This document shows positions 60,301-64,000 of a DNA stretch of 64,000 bases, in pieces. The DNA comes from Eopsaltria australis (taxonomy: Eukaryota; Chordata; Aves; Passeriformes; Petroicidae), in contig JAVTVJ010001355.1 in NCBI GenBank assembly GCA_034509425.1, positions 417,525 through 481,524 on the forward strand, in the 5' to 3' direction. Position 1 is the stretch's first letter, and every line of letters starts with the position of its first letter. A model generated the notes under the pieces. That model was not told the DNA's origin and did no database searches. It saw only the letters and a program-made list of their open reading frames with translations. Made by a program: the position numbers and the translations under genes.

Positions 60301-62346
60301 TTAAAAACAAGGTCCTGTCAGATAAGTATAGATGCATTGCTGGTGTCTAGCTCAGGAGAGAGGGAAGGGATGGAGGTGTTAGGGTTGTCTGTCATTATTT
60401 GCTTTCTTTCACACCAACAATTTGGATAGAACCCAGTTCTCCTCAGCATGTTGGTATTGACAAGCATCCTCCTGCTTTCTGTTAATTATTTAAAATTCTG
60501 AGGGTTAATCACACCCCCTGCCTCCTTGCCTGTGTGTTTTTGAAGGAATACATTGCCAAGCAGTTTGGCTTCATGCAGAAGCAGATTGGCTACGACGTCT
60601 TGGCCGAGGACACCATCACAGCCCTGCTCCACAACAACCGCAAGCTCCTGGAGAAGCACATCACAGCTGCTGAGATTGACACCTTCGTGAGTCTCGTGAG
60701 GAAAAACAGGGAGCCCAGGTGAGAGCTGCATTTTTGAATCTCTGCTTGCCCTTTTCCTTCTGGGAAGAGGCTGTACCTGGCAGCTCGCTGAGGAGGAGGC
60801 ACAGCCAGCTCAGTGTGTTCTGGCACTCGCCCTGCCCGTCCCCTCGGGCAGCAAGGCTTGCTCTGCTCTGTTCCACTGGAGTTCTGAATGTTTGCTGCCT
60901 GAAGTGTGGATTGCTTCAGTCTAGATCTCAGCAGTGATTGATGCCCTTTTGGCTCGTGTTTCCCACCAGGTTTTTGGATTACCTCTCGGATCTGTGCGTT
61001 TCCATGAACAAGTCAATTCCCGTGACACAGGAGCTGATCTGCAAAGCCGTGCTCAACCCAACCAACGCTGACATCCTCATTGAAACCAAGTGAGTTGCTG
61101 CCTTTTGAGGTGCTCCTCCTGGTGTGATGCAGAAGGAAGGTGCTTCAAAGCTGAGCACGATGCTGGCACGTCCCAGGGAAGCAGGGAATTGTGTGGGGCC
61201 CTCTTCAAACGCAGGGAGCAGGGGCTGGGGCCAGCAGGTGTGTGCCAGGTGCACCCTGAGCCCTGCAGGCAGAAATCTGTCAGATCTCTCCCGTTTGATC
61301 CAAAGCACACAGACTGTGCAGGGAGGTGAGCAGGCTCCTCTCTGATCCTCCCCCAGCTCTCAGGGAGCTCAGAGCAGAAGCTGGTTCAGCTCTGCTCACC
61401 TTTTCTCCCACTGAGGTGGGGTTTGGGTCTCCAGCTCTCCTCTGCCATTGCTGAGGCCTCACAGCAGGCACCAAATCCTGATTGTCTGTGATAAAAACGG
61501 CCTTATTCAATATATATCCTAGGGAACAGATAACCATTATCAAAATACTGCAGAAGGGAAGCAGGTAGTATTTAAAACACAAATGGCTGAGAGTATTCTT
61601 GCACATTTAATTCTCTTCATGAAATCACAAAGGCTGTATTTATTTCCACGAGCACTTAATATTGGTACATCACTTATTAGTCCTTGAGTATTTAATTTGG
61701 GTTTTTTCAGACGTTGATCTTTTCTCTGCTGGAAGCCTTTTTAGTATCAGCAGCTGATTTATTTCTAGTTACTTCATCACATAAACAGAAGTTCTGACCC
61801 ATTTGGCATTTATGGGGTACAGAATTAATCAATTTTATAGGTATTTTTCTTTCCCATGTGTTTTCCTGGTCTGTTGAATGATCTTTGAATCAGTTCTGCT
61901 GTAAAGAAGGTTTTGAAAGTCCATTATTATGTGTCTTTAACTTCCATGTTTCCTTATCTTTTTCACTTGAAAGGAGCTGAAATGTTCATCTTTTTAAGGT
62001 TGAACAGAAAGCTTATAATCTAATGCTTTTAATAATACACCCCAATGGTTTGGTGTAGCAGAATGCTACTGCCGAAAGGGTAAGATGCATTTTAGCAAGT
62101 GCCTTAAACGTGAAGGATGGATGTGAATGTAACCTCCCCTCCTCCTGGCAGGCTGGTGCTGTCTCGGTTTGAATTTGAGGAAGTGTCCAGTGGAGAGAAT
62201 GCCCTGGAAGTCGGGGAGGATGAGGAGGAGGTGTGGCTGTTCTGGAGGGACAGCAACAAGGAGATCCGCAGCAAGAGCATCCGGGAGCTGGCCCAGGACG
62301 CCAAGGAGGGGCAGAAGGAGGATCGGGACGTGCTCAGCTACTACAG
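12256..62346 (+). CDS. ITPR1: ITPR1, inositol 1,4,5-trisphosphate receptor type 1, N-terminal part (18 coding exons, 3' incomplete)
   Basis: Tetrameric calcium-release channel of the endoplasmic reticulum, opened by IP3 downstream of phospholipase C. Joined exons: 12256-12347, 15908-15978, 45074-45189, 48603-48689, 49439-49597, 50419-50517, 51013-51096, 51180-51326, 52536-52631, 53640-53684, 56790-56941, 57766-57865, 58284-58444, 59162-59303, 59800-59958, 60546-60718, 60970-61089, 62152-62346. They total 2198 nt (732 codons plus 2 nt) with one open frame and GT-AG at every junction. Seen: beta-trefoil suppressor domain (about 1-223), beta-trefoil IP3-binding domain (about 226-434), helical IP3-binding part (about 435-603) and the start of the next helical region. 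IP3 contacts are present: R265, T266, T267, G268, R269, then R503, K507, R510, Y566, R567, K568 (human numbering one higher for the last six). Type-1 features include [15 protein letters not shown] and Y167. The channel pore lies beyond the right edge. Confidence 0.97.
12348..15907 (+). other. ITPR1 intron 1
   Basis: 3560 bp, gtaaga...tttgcag. I see no tandem array or clear CR1. The stretch from about 13550 to 15050 has fewer CR1-like words and may be an old, unrecognised transposon or simply unique sequence. No second exon is supported. Confidence 0.85.
15908..15978 (+). CDS. ITPR1: ITPR1 coding exon 2 (residues 31-55)
   Basis: The acceptor is tttgcag at 15901-15907 and the donor gtaagt starts at 15979. 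It encodes [13 protein letters not shown] followed by [10 protein letters not shown]. Gln after VV and the NN before PP fit type 1; type 2 has VVH and LANPP at these sites. R36, a residue of the suppressor domain implicated in coupling, is the Arg of VDDR. Confidence 0.97.
17868..17985 (+). mobile_element. CR1 LINE 3' fragment
   Basis: Contains 'gtccctgccgtggcaggggg' and 'gaggtcctttccaacccaaa'. Short and truncated, in intron 2. Confidence 0.75.
20628..20847 (-). mobile_element. CR1 LINE 3' fragment, antisense to ITPR1
   Basis: On the + strand it reads 'ggtttgggttggaagggact', 'cctgccatggcagggacacc', 'caggctgctccagccccaat', the reverse complement of the CR1 tail. Confidence 0.85.
22646..22791 (+). 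mobile_element. CR1 LINE 3' fragment
   Basis: 'agctgtggctgcccctggat' through 'ggtcccttccaccccaaacc' to 'attctgtg'. It lacks the usual 'tgccatggcaggg' block, which is deleted. Confidence 0.8.
22929..23162. repeat. 20-bp purine-rich minisatellite, about 12 copies
   Basis: Degenerate tandem units of the form 'ggggacagtgaggaggacct', alternating with 'ggagct' and 'agggacagtgag' variants; one or two units are shortened by 3 bp. The + strand is strongly G/A-rich, so the array is purine/pyrimidine asymmetric. Confidence 0.93.
23556..23575. repeat. (TTTC)n short tetranucleotide
   Basis: About five copies of ttct. Confidence 0.85.
27075..27231. repeat. Tandem duplication, 75-bp unit, two copies
   Basis: Copy one starts 'agaggaataaatctcagcgt' at 27075 and copy two 'agaggaataaatctcagcac' at 27150. 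Both carry 'gagagtggaaccagc' and end near 'gctcagtcccctctg'. The second copy has a small extra 'gaag' insertion. Confidence 0.9.
30625..30735 (+). mobile_element. CR1 LINE 3' tail fragment
   Basis: 'actggaggtggcactcactg' and 'ggtcttttccaacctggttc' followed by 'cctgtgattctg'. It abuts the 37-bp array that begins at 30764. Confidence 0.65.
30764..31086. repeat. About 37-bp AT-rich tandem array, eight copies
   Basis: The core 'ctctgc' (once 'ctctac') recurs at 30778, 30811, 30847, 30887, 30924, 30961, 30998 and 31037, spaced 33-40 bp. The consensus is close to 'ttctttaaaagtcctctgca' plus 'aatttttaatctgttag'. Several copies contain 'TTTAAA'. It begins just after a CR1 tail, so it may have grown from it. 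Confidence 0.93.
31781..31797. repeat. Poly-A tract
   Basis: About 15 A in a row; no retroposon body recognised upstream. Confidence 0.8.
32520..32641. repeat. Recent tandem duplication of 61 bp
   Basis: Two copies (32520-32580 and 32581-32641) differ at only about two positions (gcatctc/gcgtctc, gaattca/gaataca). Confidence 0.96.
35090..35760. promoter_or_regulatory. CpG-rich patch in intron 2 with a CArG box
   Basis: CpG is frequent here against a depleted background: gcgcgcgg near 35333, several CGs at 35525-35545, and gcggcgcccagcgccgg near 35726. CCTTATTTGG at 35321-35330 is a perfect CC(A/T)6GG serum response factor site. It could be an enhancer or an internal promoter of ITPR1; no first exon with a clear donor is proved. 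Confidence 0.3.
38846..38972 (+). mobile_element. CR1 LINE 3' fragment
   Basis: 'aggccaggttggacggggct', 'cctgcccatggaatgggagt', 'tccgtgattct'. Confidence 0.8.
39668..39812 (-). mobile_element. CR1 LINE 3' fragment, antisense
   Basis: The + strand reads 'tttgggttgggaggggcctt', 'gtgggcagggacaccttcca', 'caggctgctccaaaccctgt'. Confidence 0.85.
39969..40011. repeat. (GGAT)n microsatellite, about 11 copies
   Basis: Perfect ggat tetranucleotide over 43 bp. Confidence 0.97.
41281..41524 (+). mobile_element. CR1 LINE 3' fragment, relatively complete tail
   Basis: 'actgccagagggcagggttg', 'aggccctggcacagggtgcc', 'cccaaggccaggctggagca', 'tccaacccaaaccattccat', ending 'gattctgtc'. Confidence 0.88.
42290..42375. 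promoter_or_regulatory. Small CpG cluster in intron 2
   Basis: About 13 CpG in about 85 bp ('cacgcggtgccg', 'ttccgcgcggagccgtcg'), far above the local rate. TGACGTCG, a near-match to a cAMP response element, lies at about 42534-42541. Function is unknown. Confidence 0.25.
43626..43661. repeat. (GGAT)n microsatellite, about 9 copies
   Basis: Perfect ggat/atgg run of 36 bp, the same motif and orientation as the array at 39969. Confidence 0.97.
43795..43850 (+). mobile_element. CR1 LINE tail remnant
   Basis: Only the terminal 'gatgatccttaaggtccttc' and 'caacccaaaccattctgggg' remain. Confidence 0.65.
45074..45189 (+). CDS. ITPR1: ITPR1 coding exon 3 (residues 55-93)
   Basis: The acceptor is a long T-run ending tttctag at 45073 and the donor gtgagt starts at 45190. 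It encodes [17 protein letters not shown] and [26 protein letters not shown] is the type-1 form; types 2 and 3 have YWKAKQ. The exon is separated from exon 2 by about 29 kb. The codon phase closes exactly to 93 complete codons. Confidence 0.97.
45190..48602 (+). other. ITPR1 intron 3
   Basis: 3413 bp. Beyond a CR1 fragment (about 45388-45660) and a short 'ccccagttctgtgt' direct repeat near 45685-45715, I see nothing recognisable. Confidence 0.85.
45388..45660 (-). mobile_element. CR1 LINE fragment, antisense, different subfamily
   Basis: The + strand has 'gagttggaagggactcacag', 'ccatccctgagagtggtgtc', 'gaagaaccttttcctgattt', 'aacctaaacctcccctggca'. This is the CR1 internal 3' region, distinct from the 'ccatggcaggg' type elsewhere in the window. 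Confidence 0.85.
48603..48689 (+). CDS. ITPR1: ITPR1 coding exon 4 (residues 94-122)
   Basis: The acceptor is ctttaatttcag ending at 48602 and the donor is CAG|gtaggc at 48690. It encodes [16 protein letters not shown] then [21 protein letters not shown] is the type-1 form. The exon is 29 codons, phase 0 on both sides. Its last 28 or so bases and the following 10 intronic bases recur, diverged, 40 bp downstream (see the repeat at 48662-48740). Confidence 0.96.
48662..48740 (+). repeat. Imperfect 40-bp tandem duplication spanning the exon 4 donor
   Basis: Copy one (48662-48699) contains the end of exon 4, 'gtcatccag|gtaggctgtg'. Copy two (48704-48739) reads 'caatcacccagtgtgg' then 'gtcgtccag|gtaggctgtg'. 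The last 10 bases after CAG are identical, so a second 5' splice site of equal strength lies at 48730, 40 bp after the real one at 48690. Confidence 0.85.
48690..49438 (+). other. ITPR1 intron 4
   Basis: 749 bp; apart from the duplicated donor at its start, nothing recognisable. Confidence 0.9.
49439..49597 (+). CDS. ITPR1: ITPR1 coding exon 5 (residues 123-175)
   Basis: Acceptor ttctag ends at 49438; donor AGT|gtaagc at 49598. It encodes [17 protein letters not shown] and [16 protein letters not shown], part of the MIR-type beta-trefoil of the suppressor domain. Y167 in IQPFYK is the type-1 residue; types 2 and 3 have Trp there. The exon is 53 codons, phase 0. Confidence 0.97.
49598..50418 (+). 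other. ITPR1 intron 5
   Basis: 821 bp; includes a 22-base A run at 50340-50361. No exon or transposon was recognised. Confidence 0.9.
50419..50517 (+). CDS. ITPR1: ITPR1 coding exon 6 (residues 176-208)
   Basis: Acceptor ccctgcag ends at 50418; donor GAG|gtaagg at 50518. It encodes [17 protein letters not shown] then [21 protein letters not shown] matches type 1. It is in frame with 33 codons. A 22-base A run lies about 60 bp upstream of the acceptor (50340-50361). Confidence 0.97.
50518..51012 (+). other. ITPR1 intron 6
   Basis: 495 bp, unremarkable. Confidence 0.9.
51013..51096 (+). CDS. ITPR1: ITPR1 coding exon 7 (residues 209-236), end of suppressor domain
   Basis: Acceptor ccttttag ends at 51012; donor AAAGGG|gtgaga at 51097. 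It encodes [18 protein letters not shown] and [18 protein letters not shown] is type-1 specific. The exon crosses the junction of the suppressor domain (about 1-223) with the first IP3-binding beta-trefoil. Confidence 0.97.
51097..51179 (+). other. ITPR1 intron 7, unusually short (83 bp), no in-frame stop
   Basis: gtgaga...tttgccag, GC-rich. Read in the ITPR1 frame it is fully open. Retention would add 27 intron codons plus one codon spanning the junction and shift the frame (83 is not a multiple of 3), reaching TGA four codons further on, in exon 8. Confidence 0.92.
51180..51326 (+). CDS. ITPR1: ITPR1 coding exon 8 (residues 237-285), IP3-contact loop
   Basis: Acceptor tttgccag ends at 51179; donor GAG|gtgagg at 51327. 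It encodes [19 protein letters not shown] and [19 protein letters not shown]. Residues R265, T266, T267, G268 and R269 fall exactly at the positions known to bind the 4-phosphate of IP3. Gly268 separates this from types 2 and 3, which have Leu (RTTLRQ). The preceding intron is only 83 bp. Confidence 0.98.
51327..52535 (+). other. ITPR1 intron 8
   Basis: 1209 bp; no transposon or exon recognised. Confidence 0.9.
52536..52631 (+). CDS. ITPR1: ITPR1 coding exon 9 (residues 286-317)
   Basis: Acceptor tccttgcag ends at 52535; donor GAG|gtacgt at 52632. It encodes [18 protein letters not shown] and [12 protein letters not shown], the usual end of this exon just before the SI site. It has 32 codons, phase 0, so it can join either to the SI exon or directly to exon 11 without a frame change. 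Confidence 0.97.
52632..53639 (+). other. ITPR1 intron 9, upstream of the SI exon
   Basis: 1008 bp. TGCATG, the RBFOX core, is at 53526-53531, 109-114 nt before the SI exon, followed at once by a CTGCTGCTG run of the kind bound by MBNL/CELF proteins. Another GCATG is at 53399-53403. Roles are inferred only. Confidence 0.6.
53526..53531 (+). promoter_or_regulatory. RBFOX-type splicing motif TGCATG upstream of SI exon
   Basis: The exact hexamer lies within 120 nt upstream of the alternative exon; at that side RBFOX usually favours skipping. A single hexamer can arise by chance. Confidence 0.3.
53640..53684 (+). CDS. ITPR1: ITPR1 coding exon 10, alternative SI exon (residues 318-332)
   Basis: This is a 45-nt cassette, [15 protein letters not shown], with acceptor ttccatcag and a strong donor TCA|gtaagt. 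Length, position 318-332 and acidic character match the SI segment (VDPDFEEECLEF... in mammals), which is variably included in a tissue- and stage-dependent way and lies in a loop of the IP3-binding beta-trefoil. Flanking exons are phase 0, so skipping keeps the frame. Whether it is skipped in this species is not visible from DNA. Confidence 0.93.
55673..55880. repeat. 51-53-bp minisatellite, four copies
   Basis: Units start at 55673, 55724, 55777 and 55830; each contains 'ggtggctgtgcatggacag' (once 'gtccatgg') and 'ggctcctgtgtgccagga'. Confidence 0.95.
56429..56582. repeat. 31-bp minisatellite, five copies
   Basis: Units start at 56429, 56459, 56490, 56521 and 56552 and follow 'tggggtgaatggctgggggt' plus 'tctgtctcttg'. 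The + strand is G-rich with repeated GGGG and GGGGG runs, so G-quadruplex formation in DNA or pre-mRNA is possible. It ends about 210 bp before exon 11. Confidence 0.95.
56790..56941 (+). CDS. ITPR1: ITPR1 coding exon 11 (residues 333-383), with diverged Gly/Arg-rich loop
   Basis: Acceptor ccctctgcag ends at 56789; donor CCCAG|gtacag at 56942. The second half, [18 protein letters not shown] and [13 protein letters not shown], is near-identical to known ITPR1. The first 18 residues, [18 protein letters not shown], differ strongly from the mammalian VDPDQDASRSR... segment, are one residue shorter, and use GC-rich codons (GCG GCG CGG CGG GGC CGG GGC). The shift by one residue is confirmed downstream, where the IP3 contacts fall at 503/507/510 instead of 504/508/511. 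Confidence 0.95.
56942..57765 (+). other. ITPR1 intron 11
   Basis: 824 bp, nothing recognisable. Confidence 0.9.
57766..57865 (+). CDS. ITPR1: ITPR1 coding exon 12 (residues 383-416)
   Basis: Acceptor tctttcag ends at 57765; donor AAG|gtgagt at 57866. It encodes [18 protein letters not shown] and [19 protein letters not shown] and KEEEKP are the type-1 forms. It completes the split Arg codon from exon 11. It is the last strand region of the IP3-binding beta-trefoil (MIR repeat). Confidence 0.97.
57866..58283 (+). other. ITPR1 intron 12
   Basis: 418 bp, nothing recognisable. Confidence 0.9.
58284..58444 (+). CDS. ITPR1: ITPR1 coding exon 13 (residues 417-470)
   Basis: Acceptor ggtttcag ends at 58283; donor AGAAG|gtaagg at 58445. 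It encodes [36 protein letters not shown] and GTITQNER. This is the switch from the beta-trefoil to the helical half of the ligand-binding core. It leaves a 2-nt remainder that exon 14 completes to Arg. Confidence 0.97.
58445..59161 (+). other. ITPR1 intron 13
   Basis: 717 bp, nothing recognisable. Confidence 0.9.
59162..59303 (+). CDS. ITPR1: ITPR1 coding exon 14 (residues 470-517), basic IP3-contact helix
   Basis: Acceptor ttcctgtag ends at 59161; donor CAG|gtaggc at 59304. It encodes [19 protein letters not shown] and [19 protein letters not shown]503, K507 and R510 correspond to human R504, K508 and R511, which bind IP3 phosphates. [11 protein letters not shown] is the type-1 form (types 2 and 3 have DVPNNGQ). 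A CR1 fragment begins about 70 bp into the next intron. Confidence 0.97.
59304..59799 (+). other. ITPR1 intron 14, carrying a CR1 piece
   Basis: 496 bp; about a quarter is the CR1 fragment at 59375-59503. Confidence 0.9.
59375..59503 (+). mobile_element. CR1 LINE 3' fragment inside intron 14
   Basis: 'ggccagggtggaggggcttg', 'ctgggaggtgtccctgtctg', 'catggtcccttccagcccaa', 'ctgtggctctgtga'. It lies 72 bp after the exon 14 donor. Confidence 0.78.
59800..59958 (+). CDS. ITPR1: ITPR1 coding exon 15 (residues 518-570), ends the IP3-contact set
   Basis: Acceptor aaatctgtag ends at 59799; donor CAG|gttgga at 59959, the weakest donor of the set because intron position +3 is T. It encodes [32 protein letters not shown] and [20 protein letters not shown]566, R567 and K568 match the IP3-contact residues Y567, R568 and K569 of human. 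Mammals have Cys where this has Ser in TDSGDG. Confidence 0.97.
59959..60545 (+). other. ITPR1 intron 15
   Basis: 587 bp with a non-optimal donor (gttgga). A small T/ATTTTC-rich patch lies near 60095-60130. Otherwise unremarkable. Confidence 0.9.
60546..60718 (+). CDS. ITPR1: ITPR1 coding exon 16 (residues 571-628)
   Basis: Acceptor tttttgaag ends at 60545 and is preceded by a pyrimidine/TG-rich tract; donor CCCAG|gtgaga at 60719. It encodes [37 protein letters not shown] and [12 protein letters not shown]. This is the RIH (RyR and IP3R homology) helical domain, closing the IP3-binding core near residue 603. Confidence 0.97.
60970..61089 (+). CDS. ITPR1: ITPR1 coding exon 17 (residues 628-668)
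   Basis: Acceptor tcccaccag ends at 60969; donor ACCAA|gtgagt at 61090. It encodes [18 protein letters not shown] and [26 protein letters not shown] and KAVLNPTN are type-1 forms. The intron before it is only 251 bp. It is part of the RIH helical domain. Confidence 0.97.
61090..62151 (+). other. ITPR1 intron 17
   Basis: 1062 bp. The part from about 61480 to 62060 is AT-rich and has no repeat I recognise. Confidence 0.9.
62152..62346 (+). CDS. ITPR1: ITPR1 coding exon 18 (residues 668-733), last exon in the window
   Basis: Acceptor cctcctggcag ends at 62151; donor TACAG|gtgaac at 62347. It encodes [35 protein letters not shown] and [16 protein letters not shown]. The acidic [15 protein letters not shown] stretch is the type-1 form. 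The final codon is split (AG|), so the following exon should begin with a G and then YQLNLF-like sequence; it is not found before 64000. Confidence 0.97.
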
Positions 62347-64000
62347 GTGAACAGCACACAGCAGACAGAGCCCAGCAGGGCTGCCTGGGGAGCCCCTGCC
62401 TGCACAGGGTGTGCTTTGGGAGGAGAGCTCCTGCTCCATGCACAGAACAGCCTTCAGAGAGGGAGGGTGAAGTCTCTTGCAAGTGAGAGCTGAAAGCACA
62501 AAGTTATCCATGGTGAGAAGTCCTGTTATTGATGTGAGCCAGTTTAAACTGATTTTAAAATAACAGTTCAGGCTTTGAGTGTGTGGAATTTCCCCAGCAC
62601 TCTGTGCTTGTGTTTGTGCTTGGTTTCCTGCTGGTGGGTGTTGGGTACCTGTGCAGGTCACCCGTGTGCAGGGGGCACTTGGGGATTGCAGGATTGGGGT
62701 GTGTAGGTGGCTTTGCTTTTGGTTTGCAAGAAGTCACTGCAGTTCTCTGTGCCTCCTGCTTTCTCTCCAAGCCTTCAGTGGTCCTGTGTTGCCAGCAGCA
62801 CAAACCTGAGGCTGTGTTGGTGCCCAGGCTGGGCGTGCAGGGCTGCTTTTCCCAGCCCAGGCCGTGCTTGGGCAGCTCTGACACGAGCAATGTTTCCAGA
62901 TGACTTGACAAGACACCGAGTTCTTGGCACTGTGTAAGGTCAGGTTTCAGCCCAGACCAAATTCCTGTGTCTGGGTTATAAACCCCTGAGAGTCGTTTGA
63001 CAGACTCAGTTGTGGCAGTGCAGAAAGTACAACAGGATTGTTTGTTTTAATAACAATTTTATGTTGAATTGTCTTTTCCGTTGAAATGATTCTTGCAGGA
63101 GAATTCCTAATACCTGGTTTTTATTTGAGCCTGTTGGAGCTCAAAAGGAGGCTTCTTAGGTATAAGTTTTAAAACAAATTTGCTTTCAAAGTAGGTATTT
63201 TTTGCAGTTTTAAATTGAATCAATAACTATATATATTGGTACAGCAATTGGTAGTGTTAATTATTTTTTAATCTACATTATACCTCACAAATATGGCTTA
63301 AAAGAAGGGCTTAGGATATGGTTTGGTCAAATTCCATGAGTAGCACTAAAAGTGAAAGGAATCTGCTTTTATTGAAATGTTCTTTGCTTTAGGAAGCCTC
63401 ACACCTGACAGTGCTGAGCAGCAGCCCAGGAGCACTGTCAGTGCTGGGCACGTGGGTGAATTGTCAGCCTGTAGTTGTTCATAAGGGAGGTGCCAGTGAG
63501 CAGTTCATGGATTGGAAAGCTCAGGAATGAAGTTCAGGTTTCCTCTACCAATTCTCTCACTGAAGGGAGCAGAGCTCAGGAGTTGTTCCATCAGGGACCT
63601 GAAGTGTTTGGCCTTACACAATATTTAGGCTGAGTTGCCTCAACTGCTGTTTGCATTCTGCTGTAGCTTTGATAAAAAACATTATTTATTATTTCCTGTG
63701 AGGCTGGGCAGGCCCTGACAGAGATTTCCCAGAGAAGCTGTGGCTGCCCCTGGATCCCTGGGAATGTCCAAGGGCAGGTTGGATGAGGCTTGGACCACCC
63801 TGGGACAGTGGGAGGTGTCCCTGCCATGGCAGGGGGTGAAGCAGGGTCATCCTTAAGGTCCCTTCCAACCCAAACCATTCAGTGATTCTGTGATATTTAA
63901 TAAGTTATTATATTCTATTTAACTTATTCTGTTGTTCCACTGCTTGCTAGTGTTTGATGGGTGCTTTATTCTTTGCACAGTAAGGACAGGCTCTATTACT
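62347..64000 (+). other. Start of ITPR1 intron 18, continues beyond the window
   Basis: No exon beginning with the expected YQLNLF-like sequence is present. Apart from the CR1 fragment near the end, nothing is recognised. Confidence 0.85.
63695..63893 (+). mobile_element. CR1 LINE 3' fragment, well preserved tail
   Basis: 'gctgggcaggccctgacaga', 'agctgtggctgcccctggat', 'gtgtccctgccatggcaggg', 'tccaacccaaaccattcagt', ending 'gattctgtgat'. Confidence 0.9.

Noticed and set aside
12256..62346. Assignment of the gene to ITPR2 or ITPR3
   Set aside because: Gly268 in RTTGRQ, Y167, [24 protein letters not shown] and a 15-residue SI exon all indicate type 1.
1..64000. tRNA, rRNA, snRNA or microRNA genes
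   Set aside because: No A/B-box cloverleaf or known small-RNA sequence was recognised by eye; a covariance-model search would be needed to exclude small ncRNAs.

Overview
The window is vertebrate nuclear DNA, most likely from a bird and probably a songbird. It has split exons with GT-AG introns, many short 3'-truncated CR1-type LINE fragments (avian-style tails such as 'ccaacccaaaccattc...attctgtga'), small introns in the 3' half, and no Alu/B1-like SINEs. Nothing prokaryotic or viral was found.

It carries one gene that I can support: the 5' part of ITPR1 (inositol 1,4,5-trisphosphate receptor type 1, an ER calcium-release channel) on the + strand. Eighteen coding exons lie between 12256 and 62346. 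Their phases agree throughout, and together they encode about the first 732 residues: the whole suppressor domain, the whole IP3-binding core and the start of the following helical region. The gene runs off the right edge; the next exon is not in the window. All residues known to contact IP3 are present. The 45-nt exon at 53640-53684 matches the alternatively spliced SI segment (residues 318-332). Type-specific residues point to ITPR1 rather than ITPR2 or ITPR3.

Layout: 1-12239 is upstream or 5'-UTR-intron sequence with CR1 pieces, a 54-bp minisatellite (4651-4974) and a GC-rich block ending in a possible splice donor (about 4205-4465). 12240-12347 and 15908-15978 are coding exons 1 and 2. 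A 29-kb intron 2 (15979-45073) follows, full of CR1 fragments, tandem arrays and two CpG-rich patches. 45074-62346 holds coding exons 3-18. 62347-64000 is the start of the next intron.

Points worth a second look: a duplicated copy of the exon-4 3' end with its 5' splice site, 40 bp downstream; a glycine/arginine-rich, GC-rich rewrite of the loop after SI, one residue shorter than mammalian ITPR1 and preceded by two minisatellites; an upstream GC-rich block whose putative donor would join exon 1 in frame; an 83-bp intron without stop codons; and CpG-rich patches in intron 2, one with a perfect CArG box. Comparisons with human ITPR1/2/3 are from memory of those proteins, not from a search.
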